This document shows positions 1 to 6,712 of a stretch of 8,704 bases of DNA, piece by piece. Made by a program: the position numbers and the translations under genes. The notes beneath the pieces were generated by a model. That model searched no databases, was not told the DNA's origin, and saw nothing but the letters and a program-made list of their open reading frames with translations. Source of the stretch: Pelobacter sp. UBA5610 (GTDB taxonomy: Bacteria > Desulfobacterota > Desulfuromonadia > Desulfuromonadales > Syntrophotaleaceae); NCBI GenBank assembly GCA_002424645.1, contig DIKU01000132.1:1-8704 (forward strand), written 5' to 3'. Position 1 is the stretch's first letter; the number at the start of each line of letters is the position of its first letter.

Positions 1-1759
1 CCTGAATCGCCTTCAGGCTGCCGAAATACTTCAACAATGCCTTGCGACGTTTTTCTCCGACCCCCGCAATTTCCTCCAATACGGAACCCAGCGTGCTGCT
101 GCGACGCAGCTTGCGATGGTGGGTAATGGCAAAGCGGTGAGCTTCGTCACGCAAGCGCTCGAGCATGAACAAGGCCGGAGACCCCTGGCGCAGGTTGACG
201 GAATTTTTCCGACCGGGTAAAAAGAACCGCTCTTCACTGCGTTCCACCACCTTGCCGCGGACATTGGCCATTACCCGGCTTTTGGCAATGCCGGCCACAT
301 CGATGCGCCCCGTCAACCCCAACTCCTCCAGCACGGTACAGACCACGGTCAACTGCCCCTTGCCACCATCCATAAGAATGAAATCGGGCAGAAGGTCTTC
401 GCGCAGGCCACGTTCCAGTCGCCGCCTGAGAACCTCATAGAGGGAAGCATAATCGTCGCTGCCCTCGACACTGCGGATACGAAAATGCCGGTAGGCAGCC
501 TTGTCCGGCTCGCCATCGGTAAGCACCGCCATGCTGCCGACGCTGAATCGCCCCTGAACATTGGAAATATCGAAACATTCGATCCGATGGGGAAAGCGGC
601 CAAGCTGCAAACGCGTGACGATCTCCTCCAGCACCCCCTGGCGCGCCTCGCGCCGGGAACCTCTCTCACGAAAACTTTCCTCTGCGTTGCGCCCGGCCAA
701 CGCCACCAGCTCACGACGTGAACCGCGCTGGGGAGCCATGACCTGCACTTTTTTACCTCGCAGTTCACTCAGCCAGTCGGCCAACACCTCGCTGCCCTCC
801 GGCAGAAAAGGCAACAATACCCGATCGGGAATGCACACCTCGCGCCCGTAAAACCGCTGCAAAAAAGTCGAGAGAAGTTCCTCTTCATCCAGACGCCATT
901 CGAGATTATAGCTGCGGCGATCGACAACCTTGCCCTCGCGCACAAACAGGATGGCGATCTCCACCTCTCCCCCTTCGCGATGCAATCCGATGACATCCTG
1001 ATCCCCGCCGCCGGACTCCACAACCTTCTGCCGCTCGACCGTCTGTTCGATGGCCCGCACCTGATCGCGCAACCGGGCGGCCTCTTCAAAGGCCATACGC
1101 TCGGCCGCAGCCGTCATCTGCCGCCGCAGGGCCGCCACAATCTCAGTCTCCCGCCCGCCCAGCAACGCCAGAGCACCGTCGACCAACCGACGATAGTCGG
1201 CAGCGCTGATCTTGCCATGACAGGGTCCGCTGCATTGCCCGATCTGATAATAGAGACAGGGCCGCGTGCGACGGCGACAGGTTTCAAAAGGATGCCGCCG
1301 TAGAGGAAAAATCCGGTAAATCTCCTTGAGAGTGGCCCGCACAGCCGTGGATGAGGCATAGGGTCCGAAATAAAGTGCCCCATCACGTCGTACCCGCCGC
1401 ACCAGTTGCAGCATGGGGAATTCCTCGCGCGGATCGAGACGCAAGGAAAGATAGGTCTTGTCGTCGCGCAAATTGATGTTGTAGCGCGGCCGATGCTTTT
1501 TGATAAGGGTGTTTTCCAGGATCAAGGCTTCTTTTTCGGTATCGGTGACGATGGTCTCGATATCGCTCACGCGCTTAAGCAGAAACCGGATCTGGGGGCG
1601 ATTGTCCCCATGCTCGGAAAAATAACTGCGCAACCGGCTGCGCAAGTTCTTCGCCTTGCCAACATAAAAAACCGTCCCTTGCTCACCCTTCATGATATAC
1701 ACGCCACTGGCGGTGGGATATTTTACGGCTTCAAAGGTGAACATCGCTGTTTCCGTCAT
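1..1759 (-). CDS. uvrC: UvrC, excinuclease ABC subunit C (C-terminus cut by window edge)
   Basis: UvrC makes the two incisions that flank a DNA lesion in UvrABC nucleotide excision repair. I translated 586 codons on the minus strand without a stop. The N-terminal GIY-YIG nuclease (about residues 17-95) shows GVYIM at 19-23, YVGKAKNLRSR at 32-42 and the metal-binding glutamate region EALILEN at 77-83. A cysteine cluster (CLYYQIGQCSGPC, 168-180) follows, then a UVR motif that contacts UvrB (FEEAARLRDQVRAIE, 224-238). The RNase H-like 5'-incision domain keeps its acidic and histidine residues: CFDISN (D397), D436, LMDGGKGQ (D464) and DEAH (H541). The last visible part is a helix-hairpin-helix (GVGEKRRKALLKYFGSLKAI, from 566). 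The family is usually about 600-620 residues, so roughly 25-35 residues are missing off the edge. The ATG at 1759 is preferred; a second in-frame ATG lies at 1744. There is no clear strong ribosome site, only AGGA some 16 bases upstream. Confidence 0.97.
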   Translation of the reverse strand, partial: MTETAMFTFEAVKYPTASGVYIMKGEQGTVFYVGKAKNLRSRLRSYFSEHGDNRPQIRFLLKRVSDIETIVTDTEKEALILENTLIKKHRPRYNINLRDDKTYLSLRLDPREEFPMLQLVRRVRRDGALYFGPYASSTAVRATLKEIYRIFPLRRHPFETCRRRTRPCLYYQIGQCSGPCHGKISAADYRRLVDGALALLGGRETEIVAALRRQMTAAAERMAFEEAARLRDQVRAIEQTVERQKVVESGGGDQDVIGLHREGGEVEIAILFVREGKVVDRRSYNLEWRLDEEELLSTFLQRFYGREVCIPDRVLLPFLPEGSEVLADWLSELRGKKVQVMAPQRGSRRELVALAGRNAEESFRERGSRREARQGVLEEIVTRLQLGRFPHRIECFDISNVQGRFSVGSMAVLTDGEPDKAAYRHFRIRSVEGSDDYASLYEVLRRRLERGLREDLLPDFILMDGGKGQLTVVCTVLEELGLTGRIDVAGIAKSRVMANVRGKVVERSEERFFLPGRKNSVNLRQGSPALFMLERLRDEAHRFAITHHRKLRRSSTLGSVLEEIAGVGEKRRKALLKYFGSLKAIQ

Positions 1760-1818
1760 CTTAAGAGGTTGAAACGTCCTGCGAACGATACCGCAATGGC
1801 AAACAGTCTGGACAATGG

Positions 1819-1847
1819 AGAGTAGCAATCCCCCCGGCACCGGTCAA
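1819..1847 (-). promoter_or_regulatory. Candidate sigma-70 promoter of uvrC
   Basis: On the minus strand TTGACC (1847-1842) and TACTCT (1824-1819) are separated by 17 bases. The -35 box is near consensus and the -10 box is weak (three of six). Transcription would start near 1812, leaving a leader of about 50 bases. The choice rests on spacing and match only. Confidence 0.35.
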
Positions 1848-1971
1848 CCCTTGCAGAGGAGACTACAACCTTTACCATATAGCGCTGATTTTCCACTATA
1901 CATCAAGCCGTTACGGATCCCCACAATCTGAACGTATACCACATCGAATAGGTTTTTAAGACACTGAGGAC

Positions 1972-2000
1972 TTGACTTCGCGACCCATTCTAAATAATAA
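1972..2000 (+). promoter_or_regulatory. Sigma-70 promoter of the SatP-type carrier gene
   Basis: TTGACT (1972-1977) and TAATAA (1995-2000) are separated by exactly 17 bases, a near-consensus housekeeping promoter. The predicted start near 2007 gives a leader of about 100 bases before the ATG at 2106, long enough to hold the hairpin at 2054-2074. Confidence 0.65.
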
Positions 2001-2053
2001 TTCCGCGATTTCTACAAACACAGTTCTAAACATATCCGGTAGGAAATCATTCG

Positions 2054-2074
2054 TGCCGGCATCCGTTGCCGGCA
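2054..2074 (+). repeat. Perfect 7-bp inverted repeat in the satP leader
   Basis: TGCCGGC (2054-2060) and GCCGGCA (2068-2074) are perfect complements around a 7-base loop. In RNA this is a GC-rich stem-loop about 20 bases upstream of the ribosome site (GGAGG, 2092-2096). No T-run follows directly (the T-rich part begins about 10 bases later), so it is not a standard terminator. It could be an mRNA-stabilising hairpin or, as DNA, an operator just downstream of the promoter. Confidence 0.5.
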
Positions 2075-2105
2075 AAACCTATATTTTTCTGGGAGGAAAC
2101 AAACA

Positions 2106-2696
2106 ATGGCAGATCAGCTCTCGATCGTCGACAAAACCGCGAATCCCGCGCCCCTGGGTCTCATGGGCTTCGGCATGACCACCGTCCTGCTCAACCTGCA
2201 CAACGCCAACATCATCGCCCTCAGCGCCATGATCCTGGGCATGGGCATCTTCTACGGCGGCATCGCTCAGGTTATCGCCGGCATCATGGAATGGAAAAAG
2301 GGCAATACCTTCGCCACCACCGCTTTCACTTCCTACGGCATGTTCTGGCTCGTCCTGGTTACCCTGTGGCTCCTGCCTGACATGGGTTTCGGCAAGGCTC
2401 CCGCCGCCGACGACGCAGCACTGACCGCGTTCCTGTTCATGTGGGGTCTGTTCACCTTTGTACTGTTCATCGGTACCTTCAAACTGTCCCGCGCCCTTCA
2501 GGTGGTATTCGGCACCCTGACTATCCTGTTCTTCCTGCTGGCCTATGAGCACACCATCCCCGGTGACAACCCCATGCGCCACACCATCGGAATGATTGCC
2601 GGTTACGAAGGCATTTTCTGCGGCATGAGCGCCATCTACACCGGCCTCGCCCAGGTTCTCAACGAAGTTTACGGCAAGAAATTGTTGCCTTTGTAA
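2106..2696 (+). CDS. satP: Acetate/succinate transporter, AceTr (GPR1/FUN34/YaaH, SatP) family
   Basis: This inner-membrane carrier or channel moves acetate and/or succinate together with protons in characterised relatives such as E. coli SatP. The 196-residue length is typical of the family. The family signature NPAPLGL is at residues 13-19. About six hydrophobic segments can be seen, at roughly 17-33, 40-60, 72-90, 105-125, 130-148 and 160-182, which matches the known six-helix fold. The last helix carries GYEGIFCGMSAIYTGLAQVL, the usual C-terminal family pattern. The start is fixed by GGAGG at 2092-2096, with suitable spacing. The gene stands alone between its own promoter (1972-2000) and a strong terminator (2719-2750), so it is probably monocistronic. 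An acetate-using or fermentative lifestyle is suggested but the actual substrate cannot be read from the sequence. Confidence 0.93.
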   Translation: MADQLSIVDKTANPAPLGLMGFGMTTVLLNLHNANIIALSAMILGMGIFYGGIAQVIAGIMEWKKGNTFATTAFTSYGMFWLVLVTLWLLPDMGFGKAPAADDAALTAFLFMWGLFTFVLFIGTFKLSRALQVVFGTLTILFFLLAYEHTIPGDNPMRHTIGMIAGYEGIFCGMSAIYTGLAQVLNEVYGKKLLPL

Positions 2697-2718
2697 GCTT
2701 CACGCTTTACCGATACGC

Positions 2719-2750
2719 AAAAAGGCCGCTCCTTACGGAGCGGCCTTTTT
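2719..2750. terminator. Bidirectional intrinsic terminator between convergent genes
   Basis: A 14-bp perfect stem (2719-2732 with 2737-2750) surrounds the loop TTAC. It has a GC-rich core (GGCCGCTCC) and runs of A on one side and T on the other, so it works in either direction. It lies between the convergent ends of the carrier gene (2696, plus) and the small gene 2826-3128 (minus), and can end both transcripts. Confidence 0.92.
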
Positions 2751-2825
2751 TATTGCCAGTCAAAAGTCAGATCGACCTTCCATGACCAGTATTGACAACC
2801 GCTGCAACCTGTAACAAACTGCTAA

Positions 2826-3128
2826 TCACGGTTTGGTATGGGACGCCTTTTTGTAGGCATACACAAATCTGCCCTGCTTCTCGTCACGGGCCTCATCCCA
2901 ATCGGCCCCGTGCTCATCGACAAAACGGCCCCTTATCAGAAGCGCTTCTTCCGACGTGAAAGCTTCGCTGCACACCCATAAATCACTGCCGATATCCACA
3001 TTGTGGTCATCGGTCAGACGATCGGATGGATCGACGGCAACGCCAACATACCAGTTGGCCCAGTCATCGCCGTTGGCGCTGACAAAGTCTCTCATGTGAC
3101 GAAAAATGCGCGGTGCGCTAATAGGCAT
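2826..3128 (-). CDS. Uncharacterised 100-residue protein, possible degenerate GIY-YIG-like domain
   Basis: I do not recognise a named family with certainty. The gene looks real: AAGGAGG stands 7 bases before the ATG at 3128, and a terminator follows at 2719-2750. The protein is acidic, soluble and rich in tryptophan and tyrosine, with no signal peptide or membrane segment. The order of motifs resembles a small GIY-YIG fold: WYVGVAVDPSDRL at 26-38 (compare YVGKAKNLRSRL in UvrC of this same window), a DH at 41-42, a helix SEEALLIRGRF at 59-69, and a terminal strand GRFVYAYKK at 86-94. The catalytic glutamate expected in that helix appears to be replaced by arginine (R66), and no first GIY strand is visible, so nuclease activity is doubtful. 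It lies downstream of the EF-P gene on the same strand but 178 bases away, so co-transcription is uncertain. Confidence 0.75.
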   Translation of the reverse strand: MPISAPRIFRHMRDFVSANGDDWANWYVGVAVDPSDRLTDDHNVDIGSDLWVCSEAFTSEEALLIRGRFVDEHGADWDEARDEKQGRFVYAYKKASHTKP

Positions 3129-3306
3129 GATTTCCCCTCCTTATCCCTTGTCTGATCCTGCCGGTTCGAACAAAATCAAATGTCCCGCACGGAGCGGCGG
3201 TCGCACGGAATCGTCCCTGTAAGGCAAAGAAGGTTCCTCCGTGGTCTTTGCGGCCTGCGCGGCAAAAAACATTCAACTACGATTCCATTACCCCGTGAAG
3301 CAACCC

Positions 3307-3870
3307 TCAAGCCCTGGAAACAAACCGACACTCGCGGGTATCCACTTTGATGCGCTCGCCCGATTCCAGATACGGCGGAACCTGCAGACGCAGGCCGGTT
3401 TCCAGAATGGCTTCCTTGGTCTGAGCGGTGGCCGTGGCATTTTTCAGAGCAGGCGCCGTCTCGGTGACGGTCAGTTCCACATTCTGGGGCAAATCGATGC
3501 TGACCACCAGCCCCTGAAATACGCCGAGTTGAAGCTCCAGACCCTCTGTCAGATAACCCTGAACATCGTCATACATGTCGCCGCCGATCTCGTATTGTTC
3601 GTAACTTTCAAGATCCATGAACACGCCATGCTCTTCTACGGCATACAGAAACTGACCTTTGCGACGTTCAAAATCTGCATCTTCTACACGTTCTCCACTT
3701 TTGAAAGCCTTTTCGAGAACCTGGCCGGTCAGCAGATTGCGGTACTTGGTTTTGATCAGGGTGCTGCCTCCCCGGGCCGAGGGGGTCTGAGTGGTCACAT
3801 CGAGTACCAGGCAGGGCGCATTGTCGATCTGGATAACCAGATTCCGTTTCAAATCACTGGTTGTAGCCAT
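3307..3870 (-). CDS. efpL: Elongation factor P family protein, YeiP/EfpL type
   Basis: EF-P proteins bind between the P and E sites of the ribosome and relieve stalling at proline-rich stretches. The length (187 residues) is normal, with an N-terminal KOW-like domain (about 1-62) and two OB-type domains (about 67-125 and 130-187). The loop that enters the peptidyl-transferase centre reads QTPSARGGSTLIKTKYRN (28-45), with arginine 33 at the tip. Ordinary lysine-type EF-P has a PGKG-type tip. PSARG-S/A-TL is the pattern of E. coli YeiP, now called EfpL. The C-terminal segment (ETAPALKNATATAQTK near 137-152, then TGLRLQVPPYL) also agrees with YeiP. The ATG at 3870 is supported by CAGGAG with 8 bases spacing. 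A canonical EF-P gene may exist elsewhere in the genome; an annotation pipeline may simply call this one efp. The role is known from relatives, not shown here. Confidence 0.9.
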   Translation of the reverse strand: MATTSDLKRNLVIQIDNAPCLVLDVTTQTPSARGGSTLIKTKYRNLLTGQVLEKAFKSGERVEDADFERRKGQFLYAVEEHGVFMDLESYEQYEIGGDMYDDVQGYLTEGLELQLGVFQGLVVSIDLPQNVELTVTETAPALKNATATAQTKEAILETGLRLQVPPYLESGERIKVDTRECRFVSRA

Positions 3871-3905
3871 AAAGTAAACTCCTGATAGAAAATAAAAAAC
3901 GCCGT

Positions 3906-3926
3906 TACCCTACCATATAAAGGGTA
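3906..3926. repeat. Operator-like inverted repeat over the efpL -10 region
   Basis: TACCCT (3906-3911) and AGGGTA (3921-3926) are perfect inverted arms separated by 9 AT-rich bases. The candidate -10 box of the EF-P-type gene lies between the arms, the layout of a repressor site. Six-base arms can also occur by chance. Confidence 0.3.
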
Positions 3927-3944
3927 CCAAGACAATTATCACAA
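3915..3944 (-). promoter_or_regulatory. Candidate promoter of the EF-P-type gene
   Basis: On the minus strand TTGTGA (3944-3939) and TTATAT (3920-3915) are 18 bases apart. The match is moderate (four of six for each box). Transcription would start near 3908, about 40 bases before the ATG at 3870. The -10 box sits inside the inverted repeat 3906-3926. Confidence 0.35.
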
Positions 3945-3968
3945 GCTGGAAGGATGGGCGCAAAGCAC

Positions 3969-3998
3969 TTGATCGTTAAAGGAGCAACGCGCTATAAA
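3969..3998 (+). promoter_or_regulatory. Candidate sigma-70 promoter of the GIDE-lemA operon
   Basis: TTGATC (3969-3974) and TATAAA (3993-3998) are separated by 18 bases. The -10 box matches five of six consensus positions. The start near 4005 would leave a short leader of about 35 bases before the ATG at 4040. It is the only good candidate in the 169-base gap between the divergent genes. Confidence 0.5.
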
Positions 3999-4039
3999 GG
4001 TACCTCGCGCCTTTAAAACCAAAACCGGATGACCTTTTC

Positions 4040-5944
4040 ATGACCCAACCATCCCCGACATACCTTTTGATAGCCCAAAGCATCCCTTCCGACAATGAAA
4101 AACTGGCTCAATTGCGGCCACTGCTGGCCCGAAAGTATCAGCTTGACACCTTTCTCCTGCAACAACGCCTCATCGGTCGCGGGCCCAGCCTGATCGCGGA
4201 AGGTTCCCAGGAACGTCTGGAAGGCATTGCCGCACTGCTTACGGAACAAGACATCCGCTGCTGGATCATCGCGTCCCGGCCACCACGCTTTGTGCCTTTG
4301 AGATTGCGGGGTTTGCGTACCGGCAACGGACAACTGTCCCTGCTGACGGACGAACGGGGAATCACCCTGGCCCCGGAACATCGGGTCATGGCGATACTTG
4401 CCGACCTGTCCGGGGACGCCGCAGAAAAAAACCTCAAATACCTGATGGCGCAACGGGTCTATAACGGCGTCCGTGAGGTCAGCCCCCTGAGCGATGACGA
4501 ATTAACCAGAGCCATTCTGCGCGGTAAACCGGTACTGGATCTGTATCGCTTTAACGACCTGGGGCGCGTCGATGCCGGGGTACGCATTCTGCCGGGTCGT
4601 TTCGATCCAAGCGGTCTGGGGGAGCACGCCACCCTCAGCGCCGTCGGCAATCTCAAAATCATCCTCGAACAGGTCCGCAGCCACGTTCAAGACCTCCGAC
4701 TGGTTCTGGATTTCGGCCTTGCCAATCTGCCCGGGTGCCGTCTGAAAACCGCCGACGAGGGTCTGCATTGGCAGCGTGACAACCTTGCCGCCCTAACGCG
4801 TTTTGGATGGCTTATGGCTGAACTCGCGCCCTGTGATGCTTACAACAGCGAAAAGTCTGGCGACGCCCCCCTGCCGTCGCTTGAAGCGCTTTTTCAGGAA
4901 ATAGGCGATGATGTCCCGGTTTCTCCCTTACCGGGTTCCGCACCCGCCAGTCTGCCGGCGCCCCCGCCTGAGGATGGCCGTTCTGGTTCCACGAAACCGC
5001 GGCTTACTCTGGGTTTCGCCGTGGCGACAGGCTTTGGTTTGCTGACTACCATCGGCAACGATTTATTGGCGGCGGCCTTGAAGTTCGGCCTGCGCACAGC
5101 CATACTGCCAATGCTTCTCAGTGGCGCCTGCCTCTGGGGAGGCTTTCATTTTTTGCGATTGAAAAGGCACATTGAAAACACGCCCACCAGCAAAGCCCGG
5201 TCTCTGGCCATGGGGCTGGTGGAGCTGCAGGGGCGTGCGGTGCGTAAATATGCGTTGGTGTCTCCGGTAAGCCACCTACCCTGCGTATTTTACCGTGTGC
5301 GGAAATACCGTCGAGACAGCAAAAACAACTGGCGCCTGACACATTCCACGGACAGCAGCCATGTCCCTTTCTACCTGGAAGACGAAACCGGAAAAGTCAC
5401 CATCGATCCGCGGGGCGCGTCTATCTCGACTCGCGAACGCCAGGAATCTTACGGTGACCGGTCATCCTCCCTGTTCGGGTCCATCGGTAGCAGCGATGAA
5501 AAATGGGTGGAAGAGGTCGTATCCGAAGGTGCCCGGCTTTTCATTCTCGGTCAGGCAGGGGCAAGCCATATGACACGGATACCGCTGCGAGAGACTGTAA
5601 CCAAGGCCCTGCAGGACCTGAAGCGCAATCCCGATGCCCTGCGGCACTACGACCGTAACGGCGACGGCCGCCTCTGTGAAACGGAATGGGAACACGCACG
5701 TTCCAGCATCGAACAACACGTGTTACAGCAAAGTCTGGCCAATCAGCATATGCAACCGATTCAAAGCGATCGCGTTGTCATCAAGCGGCCTCGTCGGCGC
5801 TCCATTCCGTTTGTTATCGCCCAAACCGAAACGGAACTACACCTGGTGCGTAATTATTCCCTGCTGACCCTGCCCCTGTTTGCCGGGGCACTGGCCGGCG
5901 TAACCTGGACTCTCATGACACTGAAGAACTATTTGCAGCCGTAA
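4040..5944 (+). CDS. Membrane protein with GIDE/BAM domain and long N-terminal extension
   Basis: The 634-residue protein has four visible parts. Residues 1-290 form a soluble-looking alpha/beta region that I cannot assign. A linker rich in proline, alanine and serine covers about 294-318. A hydrophobic part at about 324-372 could hold two membrane segments and is followed by the basic LRLKRH. A GIDE-type domain runs from about 388 to 600: it starts SLAMGLVELQGRAV, contains the characteristic PCVFYR (414-419), then FYLEDETGKVTIDP. A last membrane segment lies near 606-627. GIDE (also called BAM) lies between membrane helices in the mitochondrial ligase MULAN/MAPL; there is no RING finger here, so no ubiquitin-ligase activity is implied despite the Pfam name. 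A canonical-looking EF-hand loop, DRNGDGRLCETE, is at 538-549. The next gene, 26 bases on, is lemA, a known bacterial pairing. GGATGA at 4027 is a modest ribosome site. The function is unknown; a membrane-associated role is inferred. Confidence 0.88.
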   Translation: MTQPSPTYLLIAQSIPSDNEKLAQLRPLLARKYQLDTFLLQQRLIGRGPSLIAEGSQERLEGIAALLTEQDIRCWIIASRPPRFVPLRLRGLRTGNGQLSLLTDERGITLAPEHRVMAILADLSGDAAEKNLKYLMAQRVYNGVREVSPLSDDELTRAILRGKPVLDLYRFNDLGRVDAGVRILPGRFDPSGLGEHATLSAVGNLKIILEQVRSHVQDLRLVLDFGLANLPGCRLKTADEGLHWQRDNLAALTRFGWLMAELAPCDAYNSEKSGDAPLPSLEALFQEIGDDVPVSPLPGSAPASLPAPPPEDGRSGSTKPRLTLGFAVATGFGLLTTIGNDLLAAALKFGLRTAILPMLLSGACLWGGFHFLRLKRHIENTPTSKARSLAMGLVELQGRAVRKYALVSPVSHLPCVFYRVRKYRRDSKNNWRLTHSTDSSHVPFYLEDETGKVTIDPRGASISTRERQESYGDRSSSLFGSIGSSDEKWVEEVVSEGARLFILGQAGASHMTRIPLRETVTKALQDLKRNPDALRHYDRNGDGRLCETEWEHARSSIEQHVLQQSLANQHMQPIQSDRVVIKRPRRRSIPFVIAQTETELHLVRNYSLLTLPLFAGALAGVTWTLMTLKNYLQP

Positions 5945-5955
5945 CAAGGGCTGCA
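5934..5955 (+). repeat. Intercistronic stem-loop over the stop codon, before lemA
   Basis: TGCAGCC (5934-5940) and GGCTGCA (5949-5955) form a perfect 7-bp stem; the TAA stop of the first gene (5942-5944) lies in the 8-base loop. No T-run follows, so it is not a terminator. It sits directly upstream of the lemA ribosome site and could affect mRNA processing or the relative expression of the two genes. Confidence 0.4.
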
Positions 5956-5970
5956 GGCGCGGAGGAGCGA

Positions 5971-6540
5971 ATGGCTTTTATTATTTTTCTCGGGGTACTG
6001 GCTTTAATTCTGGCGATCTTTGTCGGTTACATCATTACCATTTACAATGGACTTGTAAGCCTTAGAAACAATATTGACCGGGCCTGGAGCAATATCGATG
6101 TCCTGCTCAAGCAGCGCTTTGACGAGTTACCCAAACTGATCAAGGTCTGCGAGGGGTATATGCAACACGAACAGAAAACCCTTGAAGCGGTTATCAAAGC
6201 TCGCTCGATGGTGCAAAGCGCCCGCGGAACACAGCAAAAACTCGAAGCGCAGAACATGCTGAGCGATACTTTGAAGTCTCTGTTCATGGTGGTGGAGCGC
6301 TATCCCGACCTCAAGGCCGACACCGTATTTCGAAACCTCGGCAATCGCATTTCGGAGATCGAAGACCAGATCGCAGACCGCCGTGAATTTTTTAATGATG
6401 CAGCCAATCTTTACAATATCCGCATCGAGCAGTTCCCCGACATACTTATCGCACGCGCCTTTAATTTCGTGCGCCGCTCCCTGTGGAAAATCGACCCCGC
6501 TCATCGACAGGATGTCGAGGTCAACTTCCAGCACATGTAA
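5971..6540 (+). CDS. lemA: LemA family membrane protein
   Basis: LemA proteins are small membrane-anchored helical proteins found in many bacteria; their exact biochemical role is not settled. The 189-residue length is usual. An N-terminal hydrophobic anchor covers about residues 2-24. It is followed at once by the family signature: YNGLVSLRNNIDRAW (25-39), then NIDVLLKQRFDELPKLIKVCEGY, which corresponds to the usual IDVQLKRR-DLIPNLV pattern. The middle is long-helical and charged (HEQKTLEAVIKAR). The C-terminal signature YNIRIEQFPDILIARAFNF is present. GGAGGAG just before the ATG gives a strong ribosome site. The gene lies 26 bases after the GIDE protein gene and before a terminator (6570-6603), so the two form an operon. 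The short gap and the recurrent pairing of the families suggest the proteins act together at the inner membrane. Confidence 0.94.
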   Translation: MAFIIFLGVLALILAIFVGYIITIYNGLVSLRNNIDRAWSNIDVLLKQRFDELPKLIKVCEGYMQHEQKTLEAVIKARSMVQSARGTQQKLEAQNMLSDTLKSLFMVVERYPDLKADTVFRNLGNRISEIEDQIADRREFFNDAANLYNIRIEQFPDILIARAFNFVRRSLWKIDPAHRQDVEVNFQHM

Positions 6541-6569
6541 TACTGAGCTGTTTAGTTCATGCCCATCAC

Positions 6570-6603
6570 ACCCCGGCACTTTCTGCCGGGGTTTTGTTTT
6601 TTT
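6570..6603 (+). terminator. Intrinsic terminator of the GIDE-lemA operon
   Basis: ACCCCGGCA (6570-6578) and TGCCGGGGT (6584-6592) make a perfect 9-bp GC-rich stem with the loop CTTTC, followed by TTTGTTTTTTT. It lies 30 bases after the lemA stop and closes the operon. Confidence 0.93.
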
Positions 6604-6620
6604 CGTATATTGCCATGCGC

Positions 6621-6648
6621 TGGACGGAAGACTAAAAGCTGCTAAGAT
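6621..6648 (+). promoter_or_regulatory. Possible upstream promoter of the OmpA-family gene
   Basis: TGGACG (6621-6626) and TAAGAT (6643-6648) are 16 bases apart, each matching four of six consensus positions. A start near 6655 would include the 38-codon leader ORF at 6713 in the transcript. This is weak evidence taken alone. Confidence 0.25.
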
Positions 6649-6712
6649 AGAACACATATCGTGGTTTGAACGCTAAAAAAATGCCAAAACCATGACATTT
6701 TAGGATAGAACA
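6643..6712 (+). repeat. Pair of direct repeats TAnGATAGAACA upstream of the OmpA gene
   Basis: TAAGATAGAACA (6643-6654) and TAGGATAGAACA (6701-6712) differ at one of 12 positions and are 58 bases apart in the same orientation. The second copy ends directly before the ATG of the leader ORF and supplies its AGGA ribosome site. They may be binding sites for a regulator, or parts of an old duplication. Confidence 0.4.

Larger units (their letters stand above)
1760..2105. other. Divergent intergenic region between uvrC and the SatP gene
   Basis: This 346-base stretch separates two divergently transcribed genes. I see no convincing coding sequence in it. It holds a candidate uvrC promoter on the minus strand (1819-1847), a good sigma-70 promoter on the plus strand (1972-2000), an inverted repeat in the plus-strand leader (2054-2074) and a strong Shine-Dalgarno GGAGG at 2092-2096. 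The part from about 1850 to 1970 shows nothing I can name. Confidence 0.7.

Noticed and set aside
1406..1825. Open frame of 139 codons on the plus strand opposite the start of uvrC
   Set aside because: The overlapping minus strand encodes the conserved GIY-YIG domain of UvrC.
2079..2582. Open frame of 167 codons on the minus strand opposite the carrier gene
   Set aside because: Its translation is a polar, glycine- and glutamate-rich shadow of hydrophobic transmembrane codons on the other strand.
3247..3273. Imperfect TTTGC/GCAAA hairpin downstream of the EF-P-type gene
   Set aside because: On the minus strand the T-run comes before, not after, the stem, and the core pairing is poor, so it is not a convincing terminator for that gene.
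3241..3885. Open frame of 214 codons on the plus strand across the EF-P-type gene
   Set aside because: The minus-strand frame is a clear EF-P family protein with a ribosome site; the plus-strand frame has neither a recognisable product nor a ribosome site.
4029..4043. Five-codon minigene (ATG ... TGA) overlapping the start of the GIDE protein gene
   Set aside because: Such a short frame is expected by chance, and its ATG lies within the likely ribosome site.
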